64,000 bases of DNA from Planctomycetota bacterium. Its GTDB lineage: Bacteria; Planctomycetota; MHYJ01; WSZJ01; JACPWG01. Of this stretch, positions 33,969-43,181 are shown one piece after another. The notes beneath the pieces were generated by a model. It ran no database searches. It was given only the letters and a program-made list of their open reading frames with translations, and had not been told where the DNA came from. The stretch spans positions 1 through 64,000 of the forward strand of contig JACPWG010000101.1 of NCBI GenBank assembly GCA_016197205.1, read 5' to 3'. Within the stretch, counting starts at the first letter, position 1; each line of letters opens with the position of its first letter. Made by a program: the position numbers and the translations under genes.

Positions 33969-34898
33969 ATGAAACTGACCCTCGGCACGCGGGGAAGCGC
34001 GCTCGCGCTGGCGCAGGCGCGCTGGGTGACGGCGGAGTTGCGTCGCCGGCAGCCCGGGCTGGAGGTCGCCGAGGAGATCCTCCACACGCGCGGAGACAAG
34101 GTGCTCGATGTCCCGCTCTCGCAGGTCGGCGGGAAGGGGCTCTTCACGAAGGAGCTGGACTCGGCGATCCTGGACCGCCGGATCGACTTCGCGGTCCACA
34201 GCCTCAAGGACCTCCCGACCGACATCGCCCCGGGACTCGTCGTCGCCGCGATCCCCGTGCGCGAGGACCCGCGTGACGTCGCCGTGGTGCGCGGCGGCGA
34301 ACGGCTCGACGCGCTCCCGCGGGGGGCGCGGGTCGGCACGAGCAGCCTGCGCCGGCAGGCCCAGCTTCGTGCGGCCTGGCCCGCGCTCGTTTGCGCGGAC
34401 GTCCGCGGCAACGTGGACACGCGGCTCCGAAAGCTCGACGCCGGAGAGTACGACGCGCTCCTTCTGGCGCACGCCGGCCTGCGCAGGCTGGGGCTCGCGG
34501 GACGCGTCACCGAGGTGCTCGCGCCGGAACGCATGCTGCCCGCGACCGGGCAAGGGTGCCTGGCGATCGTCGCGTGCGCGGACGCGGAGGCCATCCTGGA
34601 GCGCCTCCGCTCCCTGCACGACGAGGCGACCGCGCGCTGCGCGCGGGCGGAGCGCGCGCTGCTCGCCCGTCTCGAGGGCGGGTGCCAGATCCCGGCCGGC
34701 GCCCTCGCCGAGCCCCAGGGGGAGGGCCGCTTGCGCCTGCGGGCGGTCGTCGCCTCGCTCGATGGCGCGCGCGTCCTGCGCGCGGAGGCGGCCGGCCCCG
34801 ACGCGGATCCGGACAGCCTCGCGCAGGTCGTTTACACCGCCCTCGAGCGCCAGGGCGCCACGGACCTCGTGCGGGAGCTGAGGGCCGCGACCCACTGA
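33969..34898 (+). CDS. hemC: hydroxymethylbilane synthase (porphobilinogen deaminase)
   Basis: 309 residues, full length. MKLTLGTRGSALALAQARWV, the KGLFTKELDSAILDRRIDFA block, VHSLKDLPTDIAPGLVVAAI, GTSSLRRQAQLRAAWP, RGNVDTRLRKLDAGEYDALL, and LEGGCQIPAGALA with the Cys that binds the dipyrromethane cofactor are all present. It joins four porphobilinogen units into hydroxymethylbilane. It stands apart from hemA by 1 kb of repeat-bearing spacer, so may have its own promoter, although none was clear. Confidence 0.97.
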   Translation: MKLTLGTRGSALALAQARWVTAELRRRQPGLEVAEEILHTRGDKVLDVPLSQVGGKGLFTKELDSAILDRRIDFAVHSLKDLPTDIAPGLVVAAIPVREDPRDVAVVRGGERLDALPRGARVGTSSLRRQAQLRAAWPALVCADVRGNVDTRLRKLDAGEYDALLLAHAGLRRLGLAGRVTEVLAPERMLPATGQGCLAIVACADAEAILERLRSLHDEATARCARAERALLARLEGGCQIPAGALAEPQGEGRLRLRAVVASLDGARVLRAEAAGPDADPDSLAQVVYTALERQGATDLVRELRAATH

Positions 34899-35117
34899 AC
34901 TTCGGAGACGTGGGGACTTCCGACCTCCGCCTTGCCCACCTCGCCCAGACCCTACGGAGTGACGATGACGATCGCAGCGCGACTAAACCCCGGCGCTACC
35001 CGGCCCCCCGCCGGCGAAGCCCCCAGCCGTGGGTTGAGCACGTTTTTTTTGTCCCACCGGCGCGCCGGCACGCAGCGCGTTCACTCCACGAAAGGTCCTC
35101 CGCGTCTCCGCGTCTCT

Positions 35118-37169
35118 GTGGTTCGTAAACCCGTCCTCCCTCCTCCGCGCGTTCGTCGTGTCGACGCCCTCACGGTTTCCCGGCCTCCTGTCCTTCGACT
35201 CCTCGCACTCCCCCTCGCCCTTTCCCTCTCACTCCTGCTCCTCCTCGCGCCCCCGGCCCTCGCCGACCGCGCCCTCAACGAAACCCTCCGTGCGATGATC
35301 CAGGCCGCCCACACCTACGACCTCCTCCACTACGACGTCCACGTTTCCCTCGACCCGGCCGAACGCCAGGGAACCGTGCGCACCGACCTCAAGCTCAAGG
35401 GCACCCGCAGCCCCGCGCCGACATCCCTCCAGTTTGTCCTCCACCGCGCCATGCGGCTCGCGGCCGTCTCCGAAGGCGGACGCGCCCTCACTTACCGCTC
35501 CGCCGCGCCACTCCGCGACTATCCCGGCGCGCTCGTGACCGTCTTCCTCGATCGGCCCCTGACCGAAGGGGAGGAACGCACGATTACGTTCGAGACGCGG
35601 TTCTCGTCCAAGGCGAACGAGCCGCGCCTCGCGCACGCCGCCTACGTCGGCCCGGCCGAGGCCTTCACCGACCTCGGGAGCGCATGGGTCCCCGGCATGC
35701 CGTACGACACCTTCGGCTTCGATCTCCGCATCGAGTGCCCGCGCTGGATGACCGTGGTCGGGAACGGCCCGCTCGCCTCCTGCGAGCCGCGCGAGGCGGA
35801 CCGGCAGGAGTTCCATTTCCGCTCGAACACGCGGATGTGGATCATCAACTTCGTGGCCGGCCGCTACGCCCGCACCGTCCGCCAGGTCGAAGGCGCGACG
35901 CTCGAGGTCCTCGTCGCGGAAGGTGAAAAGTTGCCGGTGGAGACGATGCTGGACGACCTGCAGCGGGCATTTTCTTTTTGCGTGCGCGAATTCGGTCCGC
36001 CGGGGATCGACCGCTTCACCCTGATCCAGGCACCGGAGTCCTACGACGCGGCGAGCTACAACGGCTACTGCTACGCCTTTCTGCGCCGCGCGTATTTTCC
36101 CTTCCTCGGGAAGTCCATGGACGAGGGGGGCGCGGCCTGGTACGGCCCGCTCTGCCACGAGGTGGCGCACACGTGGTGGGGCTACCGGGCGATGTCCGAC
36201 ATCCTCGGCAACGGCGGCAACTGGCTGCGGGAGGGGCTCGCGGAGACGACGAGCGGGCTTGCGCTCGAGGAGCGATTCGGTCCCGACTTCGCCGACTTCG
36301 CATTTCGGCGACGGCTCCATTCCGGCTTCCTCGACGACCTACGCTCGCTCCAAGGCGCGGAGCCGAGTCTCGTGGACGTCTCGTATCTGTCGCCCCAGGA
36401 CCTGTCCTACGAGAAGGGCGCGTACGCGTTTTTGATGCTGCGGGACCGGATCGGGCCGGAGGGCTTTCGCGAGGTGCTGCGTCGCTACCTGGACGAGGCG
36501 AGCCGGCGGTTCGCGAACTATCGGGACTTCCAGGACATCGCCGAAGAGGTACACGGGCATTCCCTGAAGGACATCGTGCGTCCGTGGGTCGTGGGGACCC
36601 GGCATGCGGACCTCGCGGTCGTCTCGGCGGAGACGCGGCCCCGCGACGGACAATTCGAAAGCGACATCGTCGTGTCGAACCTCGCGCCCAACGCGTTCCC
36701 GGTCGCCGCCGAGCTCTCCGTGGCCTGCGCGACCGGGAGCCCCATCGTGGAGCAGGTGCTCTGTGGGCCGGAGCCGCACACCGTGAAAGTCGTGACGGAC
36801 GGGACGCCAACCCGGATCGAGCTGGACCCGCGCTGGCGCGTCCTGGACGTGGACCGGTCGAACAACTCGAGCCCGCGCGGCGCCGACGGCGGGATGGTCA
36901 CGCACTTCGTCCCCGGCTATCTGAAGCGCGGCGACGCACCGGCAGGCCAACGCAAAAACGGGATCCTGGTCTCGTGGCTGCGCGAGGGGAGTCCGCTTTT
37001 CCGCGTCGGGTTGCGGGCCGGGGACGTCGTCGTCGACATTGCGGGTGCGGACATCGTCGGGCCGGACCATTTGGGTCGCGCGCTTTTCCCGCAGCGGGCC
37101 GGGGACGAAGTCCGCTTGAAGGTCGCGCGCGGCGGGCGACTGGTCGACGTTCAGGGACGGCTCGAATGA
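35118..37169 (+). CDS. M1-family metallopeptidase with C-terminal PDZ domain
   Basis: About 683 residues. The start is uncertain: the GTG at 35118 puts a basic region just before the signal sequence LALPLALSLSLLLLLAPPALA, whereas the ATG at 34965 would add 51 residues encoded partly by a repeat. The N-terminal beta domain resembles M1 peptidases. HEVAHTWWG (about residue 347) followed by NWLREGLAETTSG gives the two His and the Glu zinc ligands. After a beta domain the C-terminal PDZ reads GSPLFRVGLRAGDVVVDIAG. Likely an exported zinc aminopeptidase. It opens a run of four closely spaced genes ending in scpA. Confidence 0.88.
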   Translation: MVRKPVLPPPRVRRVDALTVSRPPVLRLLALPLALSLSLLLLLAPPALADRALNETLRAMIQAAHTYDLLHYDVHVSLDPAERQGTVRTDLKLKGTRSPAPTSLQFVLHRAMRLAAVSEGGRALTYRSAAPLRDYPGALVTVFLDRPLTEGEERTITFETRFSSKANEPRLAHAAYVGPAEAFTDLGSAWVPGMPYDTFGFDLRIECPRWMTVVGNGPLASCEPREADRQEFHFRSNTRMWIINFVAGRYARTVRQVEGATLEVLVAEGEKLPVETMLDDLQRAFSFCVREFGPPGIDRFTLIQAPESYDAASYNGYCYAFLRRAYFPFLGKSMDEGGAAWYGPLCHEVAHTWWGYRAMSDILGNGGNWLREGLAETTSGLALEERFGPDFADFAFRRRLHSGFLDDLRSLQGAEPSLVDVSYLSPQDLSYEKGAYAFLMLRDRIGPEGFREVLRRYLDEASRRFANYRDFQDIAEEVHGHSLKDIVRPWVVGTRHADLAVVSAETRPRDGQFESDIVVSNLAPNAFPVAAELSVACATGSPIVEQVLCGPEPHTVKVVTDGTPTRIELDPRWRVLDVDRSNNSSPRGADGGMVTHFVPGYLKRGDAPAGQRKNGILVSWLREGSPLFRVGLRAGDVVVDIAGADIVGPDHLGRALFPQRAGDEVRLKVARGGRLVDVQGRLE

Positions 37170-37179
37170 CGAGGGCGAG

Positions 37180-37830
37180 ATGAATCTGACGGCACAAGAT
37201 TGGCGAATGATCGGCGGGGGCTTCCTCGTCCTCGTAGTTTCCGAGGTCCTGCACGAGATGCTGAAGTCGCGCGTCGCGGACAAGCTGGGCGACCCGACCC
37301 CGCGCGCCGCGGGTCAGGTGACGTGGAACCCGATGGTCTTCATCGATCCGATCGGCACGCTCCTCATGCCCGCGATCGTGCTGATCGGCACCAAGGGCCA
37401 GATCATCCTCGGCGGCGCGCGGCCGACGCGCATCCAGGAGGAGCGGATGCGCTTCCCAAGGCTGGGGGGCCTCCTCGTCCACGGCGTCGGCCCGCTTGCC
37501 AACCTCGGCATCGCGATTTTCTGCGCCTTGCTCTACAAGGCCCTTCTTCGGTACGCTGAATTGCCGGAGCGCAGCTTCCCCGCGGTGCTCCTCGTCCAGG
37601 GTGTCGCCCTCAACTGCCTGCTCGTGGTGTGGCATTACCTCCCGGTCCCGGGTTCGAACGGCGGGAACATGATCCGTGCGCTCCTCCCGCCGGCGGGCAA
37701 GGCGTTCATGGACCGCCTCCAGTCTTTCGTCTTTCCGGCCTTTCTCCTCGTGATCGTGCTTCAGCCCCGATGGCTCAATGGCCTCTTCGGCCTGATGAGC
37801 GACCTCCGGTACTGGGTCCGCGGTTTGTGA
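37180..37830 (+). CDS. M50 (site-2-protease-like) homologue lacking both catalytic motifs
   Basis: 216 residues, multi-pass. It aligns by eye with its neighbour: SEVLHEMLKSRVADKLGDPT stands where the neighbour has LTVHEFCHGWVADRLGDPT, and LPVPGSNGGNMIRALLPPAG stands where the neighbour has IPIPPLDGSRVLRHFLPSSG. The second His of HExxH is lost (HEMLK), and the Asp of the LDG motif is absent. The fold seems kept, with WNPMVFIDPIGTLLMPAI conserved in position. A tandem duplication followed by loss of activity is the simplest reading; it might now regulate or pair with the active copy 7 bases downstream. Confidence 0.75.
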   Translation: MNLTAQDWRMIGGGFLVLVVSEVLHEMLKSRVADKLGDPTPRAAGQVTWNPMVFIDPIGTLLMPAIVLIGTKGQIILGGARPTRIQEERMRFPRLGGLLVHGVGPLANLGIAIFCALLYKALLRYAELPERSFPAVLLVQGVALNCLLVVWHYLPVPGSNGGNMIRALLPPAGKAFMDRLQSFVFPAFLLVIVLQPRWLNGLFGLMSDLRYWVRGL

Positions 37831-37837
37831 GCCCCTC

Positions 37838-38458
37838 ATGGCCGAAGGAATCGTCCTTTTCCTGGTAACCGTGCTCTCGCTGACCGTGCACGAATTCTGC
37901 CACGGCTGGGTCGCGGACCGTCTCGGCGACCCGACGGCGAGGAACCTGGGGCGGCTCACGCTCGACCCGCGCGCGCACATCGACCCGTTCATGACCATCC
38001 TCATGCCTCTCTTCCTGCTGTACGCCACGGGTGGCCGTTTCACGTTCGGGGGCGCGAAGCCGGTGCCGGTAAACCCACGAAACTTCCGAAATCCGAGCTT
38101 CGGCTTCCTGCTGGTATCGATCGCGGGACCGATGGGGAACTTTTTTTTGGCAGGCATCGCGGCCGCCCTGGTTCGCGGGCTTCTGGCGACCGGCGACCTG
38201 CCCGAGGCGCGCACGATCGAGCTGGCGTGCAGCGTGATCGTCACCAATCTCTTCCTGGGTCTCTTCAACCTGATGATCCCGATTCCGCCGTTGGACGGCA
38301 GCCGCGTCCTCCGGCATTTCCTGCCCTCCTCGGGCCAGGAACTCATGGACCGCCTGGAGCCGCAGGGGATGCCCCTTGTCCTGCTGCTCTGCTACCTCGG
38401 GCTGGACCGGGTCATCCACCCCGTGCTGCTCGCGCTTTTCCGGTTCCTCGTGAATTGA
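37838..38458 (+). CDS. M50-family site-2-protease-like metalloprotease
   Basis: 206 residues, about six membrane helices. Zinc site HEFCH in the first helix (LFLVTVLSLTVHEFCHGW) and the third ligand in NLMIPIPPLDGSRVLRHFLP. The segment DPRAHIDPFMTILMPLFLLY and FGGAKPVPVNPRNFRNPSFG are typical of the small cyanobacterial/planctomycete M50 group without a PDZ domain. It cuts substrates inside the membrane; target unknown. M50 genes next to scpA are common in many genomes, as here (10-base gap). Confidence 0.9.
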   Translation: MAEGIVLFLVTVLSLTVHEFCHGWVADRLGDPTARNLGRLTLDPRAHIDPFMTILMPLFLLYATGGRFTFGGAKPVPVNPRNFRNPSFGFLLVSIAGPMGNFFLAGIAAALVRGLLATGDLPEARTIELACSVIVTNLFLGLFNLMIPIPPLDGSRVLRHFLPSSGQELMDRLEPQGMPLVLLLCYLGLDRVIHPVLLALFRFLVN

Positions 38459-38468
38459 GCCGAACCCC

Positions 38469-39425
38469 ATGGCCGACATCGCCGAATACAAGCTCCAGAT
38501 CGAGAACTTCTACGGACCGCTCGACCTCCTCTTGCACCTTGTGCGCGAGGAGGAGGTCCCGATCCTCGAGATCCCGATCGCGCGGATCGCGGAGCAGTAC
38601 ATCGGCTATCTGGAGCTGATGCGGAAGCTGGACATCAACCTGGCGGGCGAGTTCCTCGTGATGGCCGCCACGCTGATGGTGATCAAGGCGCGCACGCTCG
38701 TCCCGGCCGAGGCGCTCGAGGAAGAGGAGGAGGACGACCCGCGACTCGAGCTCGTGCGGCGGCTGCTCGAGTACAAGCGGTTCAAGGACCGGGCGCGCGA
38801 GCTGGCGCGGCTCTACGACGACCAGTCGCGCCGCTGCCCGCGACCGTACCTTCCGGAGCCCGAGAAGGAGGCCCCGGCCGAGGGGAGCGAGGCGGGGGGT
38901 GCCGAAGAGTCGCCGCCGGCGCCGCTAGAGATCTGGGACCTCGTCCGGAACTACGCGAAGATCACGAAGGAGACGAACCTCGCCGTCCCGACGGAGATCC
39001 TGTTCGACGTGATCCCCATCGAGGAGATCATGGCGCAGCTCCTGCGTTTCCTGGAGGAGCGGAAGACCGTCCTCTTCTCGGAGGTCCTGGGCGAGAACCC
39101 GAAGCGGGCGAAGGTAGTGGGGAATTTCCTGGCGTTACTGGAGCTGACGAAGCAGCAGCAGATCGCGACCGAGCAGGAACGGGATTTTTCGGACATCCGG
39201 ATCCGCCGACTGGAGCCGCCGCCGGCGAATGCCGAGGAAGCGGGCGCCGGGAGTGCCGCGGCAGGGGAGGCGGGAGCTGCCGACGCCGCGTGCGCGAAAA
39301 CCGAGGGCGCGCCGGCTGCCACGGAAGGCACGCCGTCCGCAGCCGAACCGACCCCCGCAGCCGAACCGACCACCGGCGACGCCGCGGTCCCAGGCGCCCA
39401 GAGCGACCCCCCGCCCGGCCCGTAG
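38469..39425 (+). CDS. scpA: segregation and condensation protein A
   Basis: 318 residues. IENFYGPLDLLLHLVREEEV and the block AGEFLVMAATLMVIKARTLV are the classic ScpA kleisin N-terminus that binds SMC; VVGNFLALLELTKQQQIATE belongs to the winged-helix C-terminus. ScpA with ScpB and SMC compacts and segregates the chromosome. The last 80 residues are an Ala/Pro/Thr-rich tail with EPTPAAEPTTGDAA-like repeats that is longer than usual and probably disordered. No scpB follows. Ends the four-gene run from 35118. Confidence 0.95.
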   Translation: MADIAEYKLQIENFYGPLDLLLHLVREEEVPILEIPIARIAEQYIGYLELMRKLDINLAGEFLVMAATLMVIKARTLVPAEALEEEEEDDPRLELVRRLLEYKRFKDRARELARLYDDQSRRCPRPYLPEPEKEAPAEGSEAGGAEESPPAPLEIWDLVRNYAKITKETNLAVPTEILFDVIPIEEIMAQLLRFLEERKTVLFSEVLGENPKRAKVVGNFLALLELTKQQQIATEQERDFSDIRIRRLEPPPANAEEAGAGSAAAGEAGAADAACAKTEGAPAATEGTPSAAEPTPAAEPTTGDAAVPGAQSDPPPGP

Positions 39426-39487
39426 GGTTCGGGACCGACAAGACCTCGACCCGACAACCGACTCACGAGTGCCGCTCGGCCCTTGTG

Positions 39488-39509
39488 GTGCAGGGCTTCC
39501 GCCCTGCAC
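39488..39509. repeat. repeated hairpin gtgcagggc-ttcc-gccctgcac
   Basis: 9-bp perfect stem, preceded by cccttgtg. Second clean copy at 28816-28837 and a degraded one at about 1029. Lies 63 bases after scpA and could end its transcript, although no T run follows. Confidence 0.6.
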
Positions 39510-39575
39510 CGGCACTCGCGCGGACCCTCGAGAGATGACACCCCCCGCCAAAGTCCGAGCACGAGGAGAAACCTC

Positions 39576-40535
39576 ATGGCCAATCCGCAGGAGATCGTCG
39601 CCGAAGCCGGCAAACGGCTCGGTTTTCCGCCGCGTTCGAGCCCGGAGGTCGTCTTCGGTGAGAAGTCGGGCTGCCTCGTCCAACTCGCCGTCGGGAAAAA
39701 GGGGGACAACGACGCCTACCTCGTGACTACCGTACGGTTCGCCTTCCCCGGAACGGGGAGCACCGACTCCCTCGCAGCCGCCCTCGACCGGAACCCCGCC
39801 CTGGCCGCCCAGGGGATCAAGTCGAAGTCCCTGTCGGTGAAAGAAGGGCTGCTGGTCTACAAGAGGGCACGGGGATTCTTCCTGTCCTGGCCGAGCGCGG
39901 AGGACACGGCGCGCGACATCGAGGCGGTGCTTGCGGCGATCCGGGCCGCCGTGTCCGCGCTTCCGACGAAGTGCCGACTGTGCGGCGGGTCGACGCCGGG
40001 GGAGCCGGTGCTGCTCGACGGCATCGTGGACCGGGTGTGCGCCGGCTGCTTGGGAAAGATCGAGAAGGAGGTCGAGCGGGAGCGGTCGGAATACGAGACG
40101 CGGCCCACGAACCTGCCGGCGGCGATCGCGGTGGCGGCGGTCCTCGGGGTCATCGGCGCGGTCGGGTGGGCGGCGATTACCGTGGCCACGAACACGATGT
40201 TCTGGCTGGTCGCGATCGGCATCGGCGTGCTGGTCGGCTTCGGCACCGCAAAGGCCGCTGGGAAGGGAGGCTTGCCGGTGCAGGCGCTGGGCGCGTGCTT
40301 CACCCTCCTCTCCGTCCTTCTCGGCCAGGTCCTCATCCTGGCGTGGCACGTGCACGCGAACGCCCTGCGCGGGGGCGAAGCGGTGAACTGGGGGAAGTTC
40401 GCCATCGAGCTGCCACGGCTCCTCGTAGCCACGGGCAAGGACACCCTCTTCGCCCTCGGGGGCGGTCTCTTCGGCGCGTTCTCGGCGGCCGGCCGGGCGG
40501 CGAAGCAGGAGGCAAAGCCGCGGGTCGAGCGGTAG
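39576..40535 (+). CDS. membrane protein with a zinc-ribbon-like motif, function unknown
   Basis: 319 residues. ATG with GAGGAG before it. The N-terminal 130 residues look soluble, with alternating strands and helices (ANPQEIVAEAGKRLGFPP; YLVTTVRFAFPG). CRLCGGSTPGEP...VCAGCLG (about residues 133-158) would bind one metal. Three or four membrane helices follow (LPAAIAVAAVLGVIGAVGWA; MFWLVAIGIGVLVGFGTAKA; FTLLSVLLGQVLILAWHVHA). I do not recognise a named family; similar layouts occur as hypothetical proteins in planctomycetes. Convergent with the kinase at 40562. Confidence 0.7.
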   Translation: MANPQEIVAEAGKRLGFPPRSSPEVVFGEKSGCLVQLAVGKKGDNDAYLVTTVRFAFPGTGSTDSLAAALDRNPALAAQGIKSKSLSVKEGLLVYKRARGFFLSWPSAEDTARDIEAVLAAIRAAVSALPTKCRLCGGSTPGEPVLLDGIVDRVCAGCLGKIEKEVERERSEYETRPTNLPAAIAVAAVLGVIGAVGWAAITVATNTMFWLVAIGIGVLVGFGTAKAAGKGGLPVQALGACFTLLSVLLGQVLILAWHVHANALRGGEAVNWGKFAIELPRLLVATGKDTLFALGGGLFGAFSAAGRAAKQEAKPRVER

Positions 40536-40561
40536 GCGGGGAGTTCATGCCCCCCGCCCCC

Positions 40562-41719
40562 TCACTGCTTCCGGAAGCGCCGCCGCCGCGACAGGTATTT
40601 GCTGCTCATGCTCCCCGGCACGCGGAAGCCGCGTGTGCTCGGGGCCGGGCCAGGCGGCTGGGGGCGTCGGTCGAAACCCTCGGGCTTCCCGCCGGCCAGG
40701 ACGGCCTGCAGGTCCGCGACGAGGGCGGCCGGCGTCGGGTGACGGAGCGCGCGGTCTTTCGACATCATCCGCGCGACCACGAAGTCCAGTTCCGCGCTGA
40801 CCGTGGGCTGGATGGCGCGGGGCGGCGGAGGCGCCTCGGTCAGATGCTTCGAGATCACCTCCATCGCGTTCTCGAGCGGGAAGGGGACTTGCCCCGTCAG
40901 CATGTGGTAGAGCGTTCCGCCAAGCGAATAGATGTCGGTGCGGATGTCGACGTTCGCCTCTCCCCGCGCCTGCTCCGGCGAGATGTAGTTCGGCGTCCCC
41001 ATCGACGCGCCCGGATCGGTCGCGTCGGCCGTCGGCCGGTCCAGGAGCTTCGCGAGGCCCAGGTCGCAGAGCTTGGCCACGCCCGCCCGCGTCACGAGGA
41101 TGTTGTCCGGCTTCACGTCGCGGTGAATCATCCCGTGCTCCTGCGCGTGCTCGAGCGCGCGCGCGATCTGGAGGACGATGTGCGCGGCGCGCTTCTCTTC
41201 CATCGCGCCGCCGCGCTCGAGATGCGTGCCCACGTTGTACCCGTCCAGGTACTCCATCACGAAATAGTGCACGCCGTTCGATTCGCCGACGTCGATCCCC
41301 TGGACGATGTTGGGGTGGTTCAGGCGGGCGACGGCGCGCGCCTCCCGGAAAAACCGCTCGACGAATTTCCGGTTCTGCGCGAGCGCCGGCCGGAGGACCT
41401 TGAGCGCCACGGGCCGATCCATGCTGCACTGGATGGCCTTGTAGACCGCGCCCATGGAGCCGTGGCCGATCTTGTGGAGGAGGCGATAGCCGGCGATCTG
41501 GGTGTGGCCGCCCTTGAGGCCCTGGACGCGGAAGATCTGCTTGATGTCGTCTTCGGTGAGGACCCTTCGCTCGACGAGGATCTCGCCCAGCTTGCGGGTG
41601 GCGCCGCCGAGCGCCTTCGCGCGGGCCTGGAGCTTGACGGCCTCGGCGATCTGGTCGGAGGTGGCGAGTCCGAGCCGGATCGCGATCGCGCCGAAGGAAA
41701 CGTCTTCGCGGTTCTCCAT
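40562..41719 (-). CDS. Ser/Thr protein kinase with N-terminal MshEN-like domain
   Basis: About 385 residues from ATG 41719 (another in-frame ATG lies 8 codons earlier). Residues about 8-65 form a helical module, FGAIAIRLGLATSDQIAEAV then KLGEILVERRVLTEDDIKQI, resembling the GspE/MshE N-terminal domain and common in front of planctomycete kinases. The kinase domain follows: KIGHGSMGAVYKA, ALKVL, MIHRDVKPDNILVT, LCDLGLAKLL, GTPNYISPEQARGE. The tail is Pro-rich and basic, without a membrane helix, so the protein is cytoplasmic. Substrates unknown. The same module is fused to ExbB at 23627. Confidence 0.93.
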   Translation of the reverse strand: MENREDVSFGAIAIRLGLATSDQIAEAVKLQARAKALGGATRKLGEILVERRVLTEDDIKQIFRVQGLKGGHTQIAGYRLLHKIGHGSMGAVYKAIQCSMDRPVALKVLRPALAQNRKFVERFFREARAVARLNHPNIVQGIDVGESNGVHYFVMEYLDGYNVGTHLERGGAMEEKRAAHIVLQIARALEHAQEHGMIHRDVKPDNILVTRAGVAKLCDLGLAKLLDRPTADATDPGASMGTPNYISPEQARGEANVDIRTDIYSLGGTLYHMLTGQVPFPLENAMEVISKHLTEAPPPPRAIQPTVSAELDFVVARMMSKDRALRHPTPAALVADLQAVLAGGKPEGFDRRPQPPGPAPSTRGFRVPGSMSSKYLSRRRRFRKQ

Positions 41720-41770
41720 TCGTGGCCTCTCTCCTCGGTCCACCTCCCTCCTACGAGCCTTCCCTCGATC

Positions 41771-41799
41771 ATGGTAGCAAGGGAGGGGCGCGCGGTCAA
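41771..41799 (-). promoter_or_regulatory. predicted promoter of the 40562-41719 kinase
   Basis: On the minus strand TTGACC (41799-41794), 17 bases, TACCAT (41776-41771). Confidence 0.5.
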
Positions 41800-41847
41800 G
41801 CCGATCGCCCCGGGTTTCGCGCGCCGCCGTCGGCGAGGGCCGAATCC

Positions 41848-41877
41848 TTGACCAGTCGCGCCCGGCCCCGGTAGACT
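41848..41877 (+). promoter_or_regulatory. predicted promoter of the aldo/keto reductase at 41970
   Basis: TTGACC (41848-41853), 18 bases, TAGACT (41872-41877), divergent from the kinase promoter. Confidence 0.5.
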
Positions 41878-41969
41878 GGCCCTACCGCGACGCCGGGCAC
41901 CCGCCCCGGGAGGCGAGCCACGCGCAGGAACGGCTGGTCGCGGACAGGAGCATTTTCGAGGCGAAAGCG

Positions 41970-43076
41970 ATGGGAGCATGCGCGACCGAGGCGGGCACCG
42001 AGGGCTATAAGGAGCGACACCGGGGGAAGGTGCCCGCGGAACACTTCCGGTCCAGCCGGGACCTTTGGATGTCCTCGATCGGGCTCGGCAGCTACCTCGG
42101 CGACATCGACGAGGAGACCGACGAGCGGCTGCGCGCAGCCGTGTTCCGCTGCGTGGAGGCCGGCGTGAACGTCCTCGACACCGCCATCAGCTATCGCATC
42201 CAGCGGGCCGAGCGCACGATCGGACGCGCGATCGTGGAACTCCTCGCCGCCGGCAAGGTGACGCGCGAAGAGCTGATCGTTTGTTCCAAGGCCGGCTACC
42301 TCACCTATGAAGCGGAGATCCCGCGCAACGGGCCCGCGTATTTCCAGACCGCGTACTACGGGCCGGGGATCCTGCGGCCGGAACAGGTCGTGGGCGGCAT
42401 CCACTCCCTCGCGCCCCGCTTCCTCGAGGACCAGCTCGAGCGCAGCCGGAAAAACCTCTGCGTGGAGACGATCGACTTCTATTTTCTCCACAACCCGGAA
42501 ACGCAGCTCCGCGAGATCGACATGGCGACCTTCCTGTCGAGACTGGAGGCGGCGTTCCAATGCCTCGAGCAGGCCGCGCGTGACGGCAAGATCCAGTGGT
42601 ACGGCACCGCGGGCTGGGACGCCTTCCGCAAGCCCGTGAATCAGCCCGGCTACCTCTCCCTGACGCAGGTCCTCGGCATGGCGCGCAGGGTCGGCGGCGA
42701 CCAGCACCACTTCCGGGCCGTGCAGGTCCCGCTCAGCCTGATGATGCCGGAGGCGTTCGCGGTGGCGAATCAGATCGTCGAGGGGGACTCGCTCACGCTC
42801 GTGGACGCGGCGAAGGAGCTGGGGCTCACGCTCATGGCGGCCAGCTCCCTGGGCCAGGGGGAACTTGGGGGGCCGGAGGCCGAGAAGCTGATGAAACCGA
42901 AGATTCCCGGCCTCGACACCCACGCGCAGAAGTCGCTGCAGTTCGTGCGTTCGATTCCCGGCGTGTCGACGGCGCTCGTGGGGCTGAAGCTCCGGCGGCA
43001 CGTGGACGAGACGCTCGCGCTGGTGGCGAAGCCGCCGATGCACGCGGCGGAGCTGCGGAAGTACTACAAGTTCTGA
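41970..43076 (+). CDS. aldo/keto reductase
   Basis: 368 residues. Tetrad residues of the AKR barrel are visible: NVLDTAISYRIQRAERTIGR (Asp and Tyr), ELIVCSKAGYLT (Lys) and TIDFYFLHNPETQ (His). SIPGVSTALVGLKLRRHVDE fits the NADPH-binding end of the barrel. The YYGPGILRPEQVVGGIHSLA insertion before the sixth strand is longer than in the AKR at 53439, and it belongs to the group often seen as a lone gene in soil bacteria. Substrate not shown. It lies upstream of a zinc alcohol dehydrogenase that has its own promoter. Confidence 0.9.
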   Translation: MGACATEAGTEGYKERHRGKVPAEHFRSSRDLWMSSIGLGSYLGDIDEETDERLRAAVFRCVEAGVNVLDTAISYRIQRAERTIGRAIVELLAAGKVTREELIVCSKAGYLTYEAEIPRNGPAYFQTAYYGPGILRPEQVVGGIHSLAPRFLEDQLERSRKNLCVETIDFYFLHNPETQLREIDMATFLSRLEAAFQCLEQAARDGKIQWYGTAGWDAFRKPVNQPGYLSLTQVLGMARRVGGDQHHFRAVQVPLSLMMPEAFAVANQIVEGDSLTLVDAAKELGLTLMAASSLGQGELGGPEAEKLMKPKIPGLDTHAQKSLQFVRSIPGVSTALVGLKLRRHVDETLALVAKPPMHAAELRKYYKF

Positions 43077-43181
43077 GGTCGAGCGCTGGTGGTGCGTGCG
43101 GCGCGGCGCGGCGCGCGAGGCGGCTGCTCGGGGACTGAGCGCACGGACCAGGGCGGGGGAAGGCATTGCCCCACCGAGGCA

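Noticed and set aside
35043..35050. T8 run after hemC as a rho-independent terminator
   Set aside because: No stable GC stem was found directly before the T run.
37655..37675. gggttcgaac as a tRNA T-loop
   Set aside because: It lies inside the M50-like coding frame and no acceptor, D or anticodon arms pair around it.
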